A stretch of DNA of 64,000 nt, taken from positions 29,235 to 93,234 of the forward strand of contig NZ_BOMN01000117.1 in assembly GCF_016862215.1 (NCBI RefSeq). Direction: 5' to 3'. Made by a program: the position numbers and the translations under genes. Of the stretch, positions 1 through 7,470 are shown one piece after another (the first letter of the stretch is position 1; the number at the start of each line of letters is the position of its first letter). The notes beneath the pieces were generated by a model. It saw only the letters and a program-made list of their open reading frames with translations, was not told the origin of the DNA and made no database searches. The DNA comes from Winogradskya humida. GTDB taxonomy: Bacteria > Actinomycetota > Actinomycetes > Mycobacteriales > Micromonosporaceae.

Positions 1-684
1 CTCGATCTGGCGGTCCGGGACGCGGCTGGGGCGTGGCGCTTCATAGCGATGTTCGCCGAGCGGTACGCGACTCCGCTGGTTGCGCAGGACGGTTACGGAG
101 ATGAGGAGCTTCGGGCCGCCGCGGCGGCGCTGGGCTTCGGATTTCCGGAGGCGCTGCTGGTGGCGTACCGGATGATTGGTCGGCGTCGTGATCTGACCCG
201 CAGGCAGGACGTCCTGCTCAGCCCCGATCGGGTGTACGTCGATTACACCGGCGGGGTGCTGGTCTTCCGGGTGGAGAACCAGAACGTCGTCCAGTGGGGA
301 ATCCCGCTGTCAGCGATCGCGGAGCCCGACCCGCCGGTGCTGCTGCGCCTGGAGTCCGGCTGGCGTCCTTATCTCGACCGCGTCTCGCTGGCCTGTGTAG
401 AGATGGTTCTGTCGGAGTGGATGCTGGCCGATGAACCGGCGGACAACCGGGAGCTTGACGACGAGGCCGTCGCGACGCTGGAGCGGCGGTTCCGGCGGTT
501 ACCGATGCCGGATTACGTGCTCTGGGCCGATCCCGATGGGAAACCGATGCGGTGGTTCAGCGGTCTGGGCGCGATTCTGCGGGAGGACGCAGGCCATTGG
601 CTCTGGGTCCGGGCGGACAACGCCGGGGCGGTCGCGGCGGTGCGGCAGGCGCTGCCTGGTGACTGGCTGATGGTCGAGGACTAA
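1..684 (+). CDS. SMI1/KNR4 (SUKH)-like protein, probably 5'-truncated by the window edge
   Basis: The first methionine is at base 49, but the frame is open to base 1 (codons read LDLAVRDAAGAWRFIA before it), so the real start probably lies outside the window. The pattern of a leading W/F segment, 'GYGDEELRAAAAALGFGFPEAL', then 'AYRMIGRRRDL' and a later 'VFRVENQNVVQWG' matches SMI1/KNR4 (SUKH) domains, which include many immunity proteins of polymorphic toxin systems as well as general binding modules. No toxin gene is visible beside it. It converges on the marR gene with a 4-bp overlap. Family assignment is by recognition only. Confidence 0.7.
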   Translation, partial: LDLAVRDAAGAWRFIAMFAERYATPLVAQDGYGDEELRAAAAALGFGFPEALLVAYRMIGRRRDLTRRQDVLLSPDRVYVDYTGGVLVFRVENQNVVQWGIPLSAIAEPDPPVLLRLESGWRPYLDRVSLACVEMVLSEWMLADEPADNRELDDEAVATLERRFRRLPMPDYVLWADPDGKPMRWFSGLGAILREDAGHWLWVRADNAGAVAAVRQALPGDWLMVED

Positions 685-1142
685 CGGGGCTCTTCGGGGG
701 TGTCGAGGAGGGCTTCGCAGAGTTTGGTCAGCTGGCGTACCTGAGGGGTGGTCAGGCGGTCGAAGACCAGCTGCTGGACCGACTCGGCGTGGCCGGGTGC
801 GGCCTCGACGACCTTGGCGTAACCGTCCTCGGTGAGGACGGCGATCTGGACGCGGCCGTCTTCCGGGTCCCGTTCGCGGCGGACCCAGCCCTGGGCCTCC
901 AGGCGGGCGACCACGTGGGAGAGGCGAGAGAGGGAGGCGCTGGCCCTTTTGGCGAGGCGGCTCATCGGGAGGCGGCGGTCGTCGCGTTCCGAGAGGGTCG
1001 ACAGGACGAGGTAGCCCATGTGGGTGAGGCCGGCGTCCCGCTGGAGCTGGCCCTCGAGGGCGGCCGGGACCTTGACGAGCACCTCGACCAGTTTGCGCCA
1101 CGCCTGTTGCTGCTCGTCGGTCAACCACCGCGGCTCGTCCAT
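681..1142 (-). CDS. MarR family transcriptional regulator
   Basis: A 153-residue winged-helix protein of typical MarR length. Helices around residues 15-50 are followed by the DNA-binding region (about 50-110), with 'MGYLVLSTLSERDDRRLPMSRLAKRASASLSRLSHVVARLE' as helix-turn-helix and 'GWVRRERDPEDGRVQIAVLTEDG' as the wing with the family DxR signature. MarR proteins are dimeric ligand-responsive repressors. The upstream region holds a perfect TCTTGA-N4-TCAAGA palindrome, suggesting autoregulation. No co-transcribed target lies next to it. Confidence 0.9.
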   Translation of the reverse strand: MDEPRWLTDEQQQAWRKLVEVLVKVPAALEGQLQRDAGLTHMGYLVLSTLSERDDRRLPMSRLAKRASASLSRLSHVVARLEAQGWVRRERDPEDGRVQIAVLTEDGYAKVVEAAPGHAESVQQLVFDRLTTPQVRQLTKLCEALLDTPEEPR

Positions 1143-1238
1143 GGCAGCAGGTTAGTAAGCGCCGGGCAGGCCGTGTTGCACGGGGCTCCCACGCCTCAGG
1201 CAAACAACGGGCAAACAACGGAGCCGGTCGATCGACTT

Positions 1239-1254
1239 TCTTGAAGCGTCAAGA
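1239..1254. promoter_or_regulatory. Candidate MarR operator palindrome
   Basis: TCTTGA-AGCG-TCAAGA is a perfect 6-bp-arm inverted repeat about 97 bp upstream of the marR start. MarR proteins commonly bind TTGA/TCAA palindromes of this size. A direct repeat GCAAACAACGG (two copies, about 1199-1220) lies between it and the gene. Confidence 0.4.
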
Positions 1255-1292
1255 GTAAGGTTCGGCCCGGCTCAACCCCTCGTCACGGCGCT

Positions 1293-1326
1293 GGGGCCGG
1301 CTGGCTGGGGGGCCACAGCCGGCCCC
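1293..1326 (-). terminator. Hairpin terminator of the cupin gene
   Basis: Perfect 11-bp arms (GGGGCCGGCTG and CAGCCGGCCCC) with a 12-nt loop, 70 bp past the cupin stop codon. There is no clear U-tract, which is common for actinomycete terminators. Confidence 0.5.
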
Positions 1327-1395
1327 GGCACCGTGACGCCCGGCCATGATCAGCCCGGCCGCGATAAGCCCGGGCCATAGTCAGCTCAGCCGGGA

Positions 1396-1785
1396 TCAGC
1401 TCGCCGGCGGCTCGTCCTTGCCGGCTTCTTCGAGCTTGTCGGCCTCTTCCTTGGTCTTGTGAACGGCGCCGTCAGCGTGCTCCGGCGGCCCGTAGACCGT
1501 GTAGAGGACGAGCGGGTTGGGGCCGTCGTTCACGAAGTTGTGCTTGTGGCCGGCGGGCACCACCACGAGGTCACCCTGGGCGACCTTGCGGGTCTGGCCG
1601 CTCACCTTGGCCTCGCCGACGCCGCTCACGAACGTGAGGATCTGGTCCACCTCGTGGACCTCCTCGCCGATCTCGCCACCCGGCGGGATCGTCATGACGA
1701 CGAGCTGGGTGTGTTTCCCCGTCCACAGCACCTGGCGGAAGTCGGGGTTCTTCTCGGCAATCGTGGCGATCGTGTAGTGCTCCAT
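1396..1785 (-). CDS. Cupin domain protein
   Basis: A 129-residue single-domain cupin. Motif 1 carries H44 ('GEEVHEVDQ') and motif 2 is 'GDLVVVPAGHKHNF' with H80 and H82, so a metal site is likely though motif 1 lacks the usual HxH pair. The tail (about 105-129) is charged and Lys/Glu-rich. The frame extends 11 codons upstream, but the start at MEHYTI is preferred because the beta-barrel begins there. The substrate cannot be inferred. Transcription probably ends at the hairpin at 1293-1326. Confidence 0.85.
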   Translation of the reverse strand: MEHYTIATIAEKNPDFRQVLWTGKHTQLVVMTIPPGGEIGEEVHEVDQILTFVSGVGEAKVSGQTRKVAQGDLVVVPAGHKHNFVNDGPNPLVLYTVYGPPEHADGAVHKTKEEADKLEEAGKDEPPAS

Positions 1786-1818
1786 GCCGATCACATACCC
1801 GTAACCGGGCCCGCACAA

Positions 1819-3585
1819 TCAGGGATTGCGTGATCGCAAGCGGGTGCCCGCGCCGAGGGACGCGACCGGTGCCGGCTTGCCGATCAGGTAACCCTGGACG
1901 AAGTCGACGCCGAACTCGCGCAGCATCCGCAGGGTGGGCTCGTCCTGGACGTACTCGGCGACGGTGTGGATGCCGTACGCCTGGCAGACCTGGACCAGCG
2001 CCTGCACGAGCACCTGGTCCTGGGGGTTGTTGACCAGGTCGCGCACGTACTCCCCGTCGATCTTGACCAGGTCGATCGGGAAGAGTCGCAGGTAGCGGAA
2101 CGACGCGTAGCCGGAGCCGAAGTCGTCGAGCGCGAGCTGGCAGCCGAGGTCGCGGATGCGGTCGGCGAAGATGCGCGCTTCGCTCAGGTTGCCGATCAGC
2201 GCGGTCTCCGTGATCTCGAACGTCAGCTGCTCGGCGTTCACGGCGTACCGATCAAAAAGGGCCTCGACCTCCGCGGTCAGGCGCGGATCCCCGACCGTAC
2301 GCCCGGAGAGGTTGATCTGGAACGCGTGTGTGGGCAGGGAGGCCGCGAGATCGAGCGCGTGCTCGACCACCCACAGGTCGATGTCGTAGACGGCGTCGAG
2401 GCGTTCGGCGGTGTCGAGCACCTGGATCGGCGACTGGGGCGTGCCGTTCTCGTCGATCACGCGTAACAGCAGCTCGTGGCGGAGAACCCGGTTGGTCTGG
2501 AGCTCGAGGATCGGCTGCGCGTAGAGGGTGAACCGGTCGGTGCCGACCGCCGCGGCGACCCGGGTGCGGTAGGAGCCCTGACGGTCCTTGGCCGGCACCG
2601 GGTCGGGCACGAGCGTGACGGGGCGATCCGACTCGCGGGCCTGCCGCCACGCGTGCTCGGCGTCGATCAGCAGGTCGTGGCTGCCCGCCTCGCTCTCTGG
2701 CCGGAATCGGACAAGACCGGCCCAGGCGCGCGCGTGCACCCACGCCTCGGGCAGCACGAACGGCTGGGTGCGGATCGCCTCGACGAAAAGATCCGCCTGG
2801 CGGCGGGCCATGGCCCAGGACGCCCCGGGCAGCAGGATCGCGATCTCGTTCGGACCGGCGCGGCCCAGGAGGTTGTCGGGCTGGGCAATACCTTCGAGTA
2901 CGCGCGCAGCCCGGTGCAGCAGCTCGGCATCGTCCCTGCGCACGCCGTCGGTGCGGTCCGGCTCGACCCGCACGACCAGGACCGCGCCGCCACCCTTGCT
3001 CTGCGCCTTGTCGACCGCGTCGGCGAAGCGCGCACGGGTGAGCAGGCCAGTGTCGGGATCGGGATCGATGATCGAGGACTGCACCGTCTCGCCGCGGCGG
3101 GAGAGCCGGGCGACCTCGCGGCGGGCGCGCTCGCGCACGGAGACGTCGCGCAGCGCGCCGCGGATGCCGCTGATGGCACCGTCGCGACCGGCGATCGGCT
3201 CGAGCCGGCAGTCGACGTCGAACCAGCCGCCGTCGGCGCGCAGCAGACGCACCGTGGTGCTGGCCGCCTCGCGGGCCGTCCACGCGCGGGTGATCGAGCC
3301 GAGCGCCTTGGCGTGGTCGTCGCGGTGCACGTAGCGGGCCAGGAGCTCCCGGGTGACCTTGGAGCTGTCGGCGGGCGTGCGGCCGAGCAGGGCCGCCAGG
3401 CCGTCGGACCAGACCACCCGATCCCCATCGGCCATATAGAGGAACCAGACCTCACCGTCCACGGGTGTGCGCGCCTCGGGCAGATGGGCGGGCGTCGGAC
3501 CCGAGTTGGGGCTCAGCCTCGGACGCCGGGAGAGGCGGTCGCGCAGGGCGCGCGGACGCGGAAAACGCTCGTCGGGTGCCGTCAT
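1819..3585 (-). CDS. PAS / degenerate GGDEF / EAL protein (cyclic-di-GMP phosphodiesterase candidate)
   Basis: A 588-residue soluble protein: PAS domain (about 45-155), GGDEF-like domain (about 180-320) and EAL domain (about 340-570). The GGDEF site reads RAGPNEI, so cyclase activity is unlikely. The EAL motif reads ELL, yet the other catalytic elements are present: NLSG, EITE, DDFGSG, VKID and the QGY...KP end, so c-di-GMP hydrolysis remains possible. The ATG at 3585 is chosen over a longer frame to 3702 because GGGAGGTGG precedes it. No membrane segment is seen, so a cytosolic sensor is likely. Confidence 0.9.
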   Translation of the reverse strand: MTAPDERFPRPRALRDRLSRRPRLSPNSGPTPAHLPEARTPVDGEVWFLYMADGDRVVWSDGLAALLGRTPADSSKVTRELLARYVHRDDHAKALGSITRAWTAREAASTTVRLLRADGGWFDVDCRLEPIAGRDGAISGIRGALRDVSVRERARREVARLSRRGETVQSSIIDPDPDTGLLTRARFADAVDKAQSKGGGAVLVVRVEPDRTDGVRRDDAELLHRAARVLEGIAQPDNLLGRAGPNEIAILLPGASWAMARRQADLFVEAIRTQPFVLPEAWVHARAWAGLVRFRPESEAGSHDLLIDAEHAWRQARESDRPVTLVPDPVPAKDRQGSYRTRVAAAVGTDRFTLYAQPILELQTNRVLRHELLLRVIDENGTPQSPIQVLDTAERLDAVYDIDLWVVEHALDLAASLPTHAFQINLSGRTVGDPRLTAEVEALFDRYAVNAEQLTFEITETALIGNLSEARIFADRIRDLGCQLALDDFGSGYASFRYLRLFPIDLVKIDGEYVRDLVNNPQDQVLVQALVQVCQAYGIHTVAEYVQDEPTLRMLREFGVDFVQGYLIGKPAPVASLGAGTRLRSRNP

Positions 3586-3958
3586 ACGTCGCCGCCACCT
3601 CCCCTCCCGAGTGAACGATGCCCCCGCCCTATTACGACCCGTCACCGGTCGATGTAACAGGGGGCTTTCGCCCCAATGTTTTCGCACCTGGCCCCAGAAC
3701 ACAAAGAACAGGCTGTTCTCCGCCGATCAGAGCGTGAATTTAGCCGATCGGATGACGGTCTTGCTGCACTGAGCAACCGTGTGCTTACCCAGAGATCCAT
3801 GACGGACAGTTACTGCGAGTGGTGACAGTGGAACCAAGAGCAACCACCTCACTCGTGATCTTGCGGAGGGCCTCCGCGGTCGTGATCGGTAAGCGGTGGA
3901 TATGGTGGCGGTCCGGGCACAGAGTCGATGACAGAACAGACGTCAGCGAGGACGACGC
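3586..3958. other. Intergenic region between divergent genes
   Basis: This 373-bp stretch has no convincing gene. It must hold the promoters of the EAL gene (leftward) and the Mrr-like gene (rightward). A 7-bp-arm palindrome GCGGAGG-G-CCTCCGC lies at 3863-3877, flanked by direct copies of CGTGATC (3854-3860 and 3881-3887). No convincing -35/-10 pair was identified. Confidence 0.4.
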
Positions 3959-5545
3959 ATGGGCATCATTCGGGACATGCAGCGCGCGCAAGCGACGCAG
4001 GCCGCCGCTGACCAGCGCGGCAACACCGCCGCCGCGCAGCAGCGCCAGCTGATCCGGCGCAACGCCGACCTGGCGATCGCCGCCGCCCAGCAGGCCGCCG
4101 CCGACGCGGACCGCCGGCGCGAGCACCGCCGGCTCTACGCGGAGGCACGCACGGCTGACGCCGCCGCCGCGAACGCCGACCTGCGCGCCCGGCTCACCGA
4201 TCTCGACACGCTGCTGCTGTCCACACTGGACGTCGACGACCACATCGATCTCGACCGGTTCAAGAAGCCGATCAAGGTGCAGCCCTTCGACCCGGGCCCG
4301 CTGGGCCGGCCCGTGCCGGAGCCGTCGTGGCCGAGCTACGAGCCGCCGGAGCCCCGCGGCGTCGGCAAGATCCTCGGCGGGGAGCGGCTGCACGCGCAGC
4401 AGGTGGCCGCGGCCCGGCGCGCGTTCGAGCAGGCCAAGGCGCAGTGGGCGGAGCGCGAGCAGCGGCGTGAACGCCAGCTCGCCGCGCGCCACGCGCAGTA
4501 CGAGGACTACAAGCAGCGGCACGAGGCGAAGCTGCTCGCGTACAACGCCGAGGTCGACCGGTTCGCCAAGGCGTTCGCGAGCGCCGACCCCGAGTCGGTG
4601 GTCGAGTACTTCGCGATGGTGCTCGGCAACTCCGTCTACCCGGATGACTTCCCGCAGCACTTCCGGCTCGCGTACCTCCCGAAGCAGCAGCATCTGCTCA
4701 TCGAATATCACCTGCCGCCCGTCGAGGTGATCCCGGTGATCAAGGATTACCGCTACGACCGGGTCCGCGACGACCTGCTCGCCTCTCCCCGCGACGAGAA
4801 CGAGATCCGCCGCCGCTACGCCGAGATCATCGCCATGGTCGCGCTGCGCACCGTGCACGAGGTCGTCGAGGCGGACCGCGGTGGTCTCGTGGGGAAAGTC
4901 CTCTTCAACGGTATCGTCGATACGATCGATAGGAGAACGGGGCAATTCGTGCGCCCGTGCCTGGTCTCGGTCGCCACCGATCGGGACACCTTCGCGGCGA
5001 TCAAGCTGCGCCGCGTCGACCCGGTCGCCTGTCTCAAACACCTACAGGGCGATCTCTCGGGTACGCCCGATCAGCTCGACGGCGTACGCCCCGTCCTCGA
5101 ATTCGACCGCGAGTCGGACAACGACTTCACCCAGGAGTTCAACGTCCTGCGTGACATCGACGAGCGCCCCAACCTGGTCTCCATGCCGGCCGCGGAATGG
5201 GAGCAGACGATCGCCGACCTCTTCTGCGCCATGGGCCTGTCGATGGGCACGGCCAAGGACGGGCGGTGGCTGGCCTCCGACCCCCGCCCGCTCTTCGGGG
5301 GCCCGGTGGTCATCCACGCCGTACGAGGTCAGGTCGACGTCGCGACGGCTTCCGCGGTCGCCGCCGAGGTCATCGAGGCGGGGGCGACCAAGGGCATCCT
5401 GGTCGCCACGGACGGCTTCCACCCGGCGATCCAGGACGAGCTGACCGGCCGGCCGATCGAGTTGCTCGACGGGCCGGCCCTGCTCAACCTGCTCGCCGAG
5501 CACGCCGGCATCAAGGCGCGGATCGAATCGGATGACCGGTCGTAG
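3959..5545 (+). CDS. Mrr-like restriction endonuclease-fold protein with degenerate catalytic site
   Basis: A 528-residue protein. Residues 1-80 and about 140-200 are Ala/Gln/Arg-rich and look like coiled coils. The middle (about 200-390) is a conserved-looking unassigned domain. The C-terminus (about 410-515) matches the Mrr_cat/restriction-system fold, ending in 'GILVATDGFHPAIQDE...PIELLDGPALLNLL'. In active Mrr domains the core is DGGxD...QAK; here it reads 'KDGRWLASD' and 'VVIHAVRG', so the Gln and Lys of the nuclease motif appear replaced. It may bind DNA or recognise modification without cutting. The 3' end overlaps the convergent cupin gene by 35 bp. Confidence 0.75.
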   Translation: MGIIRDMQRAQATQAAADQRGNTAAAQQRQLIRRNADLAIAAAQQAAADADRRREHRRLYAEARTADAAAANADLRARLTDLDTLLLSTLDVDDHIDLDRFKKPIKVQPFDPGPLGRPVPEPSWPSYEPPEPRGVGKILGGERLHAQQVAAARRAFEQAKAQWAEREQRRERQLAARHAQYEDYKQRHEAKLLAYNAEVDRFAKAFASADPESVVEYFAMVLGNSVYPDDFPQHFRLAYLPKQQHLLIEYHLPPVEVIPVIKDYRYDRVRDDLLASPRDENEIRRRYAEIIAMVALRTVHEVVEADRGGLVGKVLFNGIVDTIDRRTGQFVRPCLVSVATDRDTFAAIKLRRVDPVACLKHLQGDLSGTPDQLDGVRPVLEFDRESDNDFTQEFNVLRDIDERPNLVSMPAAEWEQTIADLFCAMGLSMGTAKDGRWLASDPRPLFGGPVVIHAVRGQVDVATASAVAAEVIEAGATKGILVATDGFHPAIQDELTGRPIELLDGPALLNLLAEHAGIKARIESDDRS

Positions 5546-5897
5546 CGTCGACGTGCGCGGGCACCTCGTCGTGGCGGTCGCCGACCGTCACGGTCCCGGT
5601 CGGCTCGAACATCAGGATGGCCGCGCCGCCGGGTGAGGCCGGCTTGTGCTCGGTGCCGCGCGGGACCGTGAAGACGTCGCCCGTACGCAGGACAACCGTG
5701 CGGTCCCGCAGCGCGATCTCGAACTCACCATCGAGCACGAGGAAGAACTCGTCGGTGTGGTCGTGCGCGTGCCAGACGTGCTCGCCCTGCACCTTCGCCA
5801 CCCGCACGTCGTAGTCGTTGACGCTGGTCACGATGCGCGGGCTCCACGGCGTGTCGAACGTCGCCAGGGCCGCGGTCAGGGAGATCGGTTCGCTCAT
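5511..5897 (-). CDS. Cupin domain protein
   Basis: A 128-residue cupin with a full metal-binding signature: H43 and H45 ('WHAHDHTDE'), E50 and H84 ('GTEHKP'). The sequence resembles small mannose-6-phosphate isomerase-like/cupin_2 proteins. It is divergent from the GlxA-type regulator by 51 bp, so that regulator may control it. The substrate is unknown. Confidence 0.88.
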   Translation of the reverse strand: MSEPISLTAALATFDTPWSPRIVTSVNDYDVRVAKVQGEHVWHAHDHTDEFFLVLDGEFEIALRDRTVVLRTGDVFTVPRGTEHKPASPGGAAILMFEPTGTVTVGDRHDEVPAHVDATTGHPIRSAP

Positions 5898-5948
5898 GCT
5901 TTGAGATTGGCGGTTTTATCAGTACGCCGTGAGTGCTAGAAATCGCGT

Positions 5949-6941
5949 ATGCCGCAAGAATCCTTGCACCGCGTAGTGGTCCTGGTCGACGAGAACTCGA
6001 ACCCGTTCGAGCTGGGCTGTGCGACCGAGGTCTTCGGCCTGCACCGCCCCGAGCTGGGCCGCGACCTCTACGACTTCCGCCTCTGCGCGGCCGGTCCGAT
6101 GACCCGCATGCGCGACGGCTTCTTCACCCTGACCGGCGTCGCCCCGCTGACCGAGGTCGACCGGGCGGACACGGTGATCGTCCCGAACCGCCCGGATGTC
6201 GAGGTCCCCCGCCGCCCCCAGGTCCTGGACGCGATCCGCCGGGCCCACGCCCGCGGCGCCCGCCTGATCGGTTTCTGCAGCGGCGCCTTCACCCTGGCCG
6301 AAGCCGGCGTCCTCGACGGCCGCCGCGCCACCGCCCACTGGCAGTGGGCGGACGCCTTCCGCGAACGGTTCCCGCAGGTCGAGCTGGAGCAGGACGTCCT
6401 GTTCGTGGATGACGGCGACATCCTCACCGCAGCCGGCAGCGCGGCCGCCCTCGACCTTGGCCTGCACGTGGTCCGCCGCGACCACGGCGCCGAGATCGCC
6501 AGCGCGGTGAGCCGCCGCCTGGTCTTCGCCGCCCACCGCGACGGCGGCCAGCGCCAGTTCATCGAACGCCCGATCCCCGACATCCCGGACCATTCCCTGG
6601 CACCGCTGCTGGCCTGGGCGCAGCAGAACCTGGACCAGCCGCTGACCATCCGGGACCTCGCCGACCAGGCCGCGACCAGCCAGGCGACCCTGCACCGCCG
6701 CTTCCGCACGGAACTAGGCACCACTCCCCTGGCCTGGCTGACCGGCGAACGCCTGACCCTCGCCCGCCGCCTGATCGAACGCGGTGAAGCCCGCCTCGAC
6801 GTCGTCGCCCGCCGCAGCGGCCTCGGCACGGCAACCAACCTACGCTCCCTGATGCGCCGCGAGACCGGCCTCACCCCGACCCAGTACCGCCTGCGCTTCG
6901 GCGTGAACCCGCTCGCGGGTCGCGGGCAAAAGCAGGTGTGA
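5949..6941 (+). CDS. GlxA family transcriptional regulator (DJ-1/PfpI-AraC)
   Basis: A 330-residue protein. Residues about 10-180 form a DJ-1/PfpI class I amidotransferase-like sensor with Cys110 in 'GFCSGAFTLAEAG', the nucleophile-elbow position. Residues about 215-320 form a double AraC helix-turn-helix ending 'GLTPTQYRLRFG'. This is the GlxA/FtrA/ArgR architecture, whose characterised members sense small amines or amino acids. The 51-bp divergent spacing with the cupin gene at 5511-5897 points to that gene as target. Confidence 0.93.
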   Translation: MPQESLHRVVVLVDENSNPFELGCATEVFGLHRPELGRDLYDFRLCAAGPMTRMRDGFFTLTGVAPLTEVDRADTVIVPNRPDVEVPRRPQVLDAIRRAHARGARLIGFCSGAFTLAEAGVLDGRRATAHWQWADAFRERFPQVELEQDVLFVDDGDILTAAGSAAALDLGLHVVRRDHGAEIASAVSRRLVFAAHRDGGQRQFIERPIPDIPDHSLAPLLAWAQQNLDQPLTIRDLADQAATSQATLHRRFRTELGTTPLAWLTGERLTLARRLIERGEARLDVVARRSGLGTATNLRSLMRRETGLTPTQYRLRFGVNPLAGRGQKQV

Positions 6942-6996
6942 GCATTTCTGATGAGGTTCCCGTCGGCCGGCCAATGGACCATGGTCCGGGCGCACG

Positions 6997-7470
6997 ATGA
7001 CCGCCGTGTACCTGTCGGCTGACACAACCAGCGATGTCTATCTCTGCGTCGACGATCGGTACACTCCGCAGAGAACACCCGCGCAGATCCGGACGATCGA
7101 CCTCGACGGCAGGACCGCATACCTGGCCGACACCGGGCCGGCAACCGGGACCGCGACCGGGCAGCCGACGTCGGTGCTGAGTTGGCAACGCCGTCTGCGG
7201 GCGTTCAAGGACAACACGATCCTCACCCTCGCCGACCCCGCCTCCACTGCCACGCTCAGCGTCAGTCTCGTGCCCCACCCCACCTACCTGGACGGCCTGC
7301 AACAGATTCGTATCGGTGCCCGCCGCGGCGAGATCATCCGGACCTCCGACGGCTGGTTACTGCAGGTGGAGCCGGCGGACGGCCGGGCGTTCCAGCTGCA
7401 GGCGCCGGCTCAGCTGAACCTCGACCATGTCATAGCCATCGCCGAGCAGGTCAGCGTTCGACCGGAGTGA
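6997..7470 (+). CDS. Hypothetical protein
   Basis: A 157-residue protein not recognised. It is beta-rich by appearance, without signal peptide or membrane segment at the chosen start. Codon usage supports this strand over the overlapping antisense frames. It starts 55 bp after the glxA-type gene and overlaps the convergent helicase-nuclease gene by 20 bp. It could be the remnant of a longer extracytoplasmic protein, since the sequence begins abruptly in a strand-like segment ('VYLSADTTSDVYLCVDD'). Confidence 0.55.
   Translation: MTAVYLSADTTSDVYLCVDDRYTPQRTPAQIRTIDLDGRTAYLADTGPATGTATGQPTSVLSWQRRLRAFKDNTILTLADPASTATLSVSLVPHPTYLDGLQQIRIGARRGEIIRTSDGWLLQVEPADGRAFQLQAPAQLNLDHVIAIAEQVSVRPE

Noticed and set aside
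2476..3657. 393-codon open frame on the + strand
   Set aside because: Antisense to the PAS/GGDEF/EAL gene; high-GC shadow.
3785..5041. 418-codon open frame on the - strand
   Set aside because: Antisense to the Mrr-like gene, whose C-terminal domain is recognisable.
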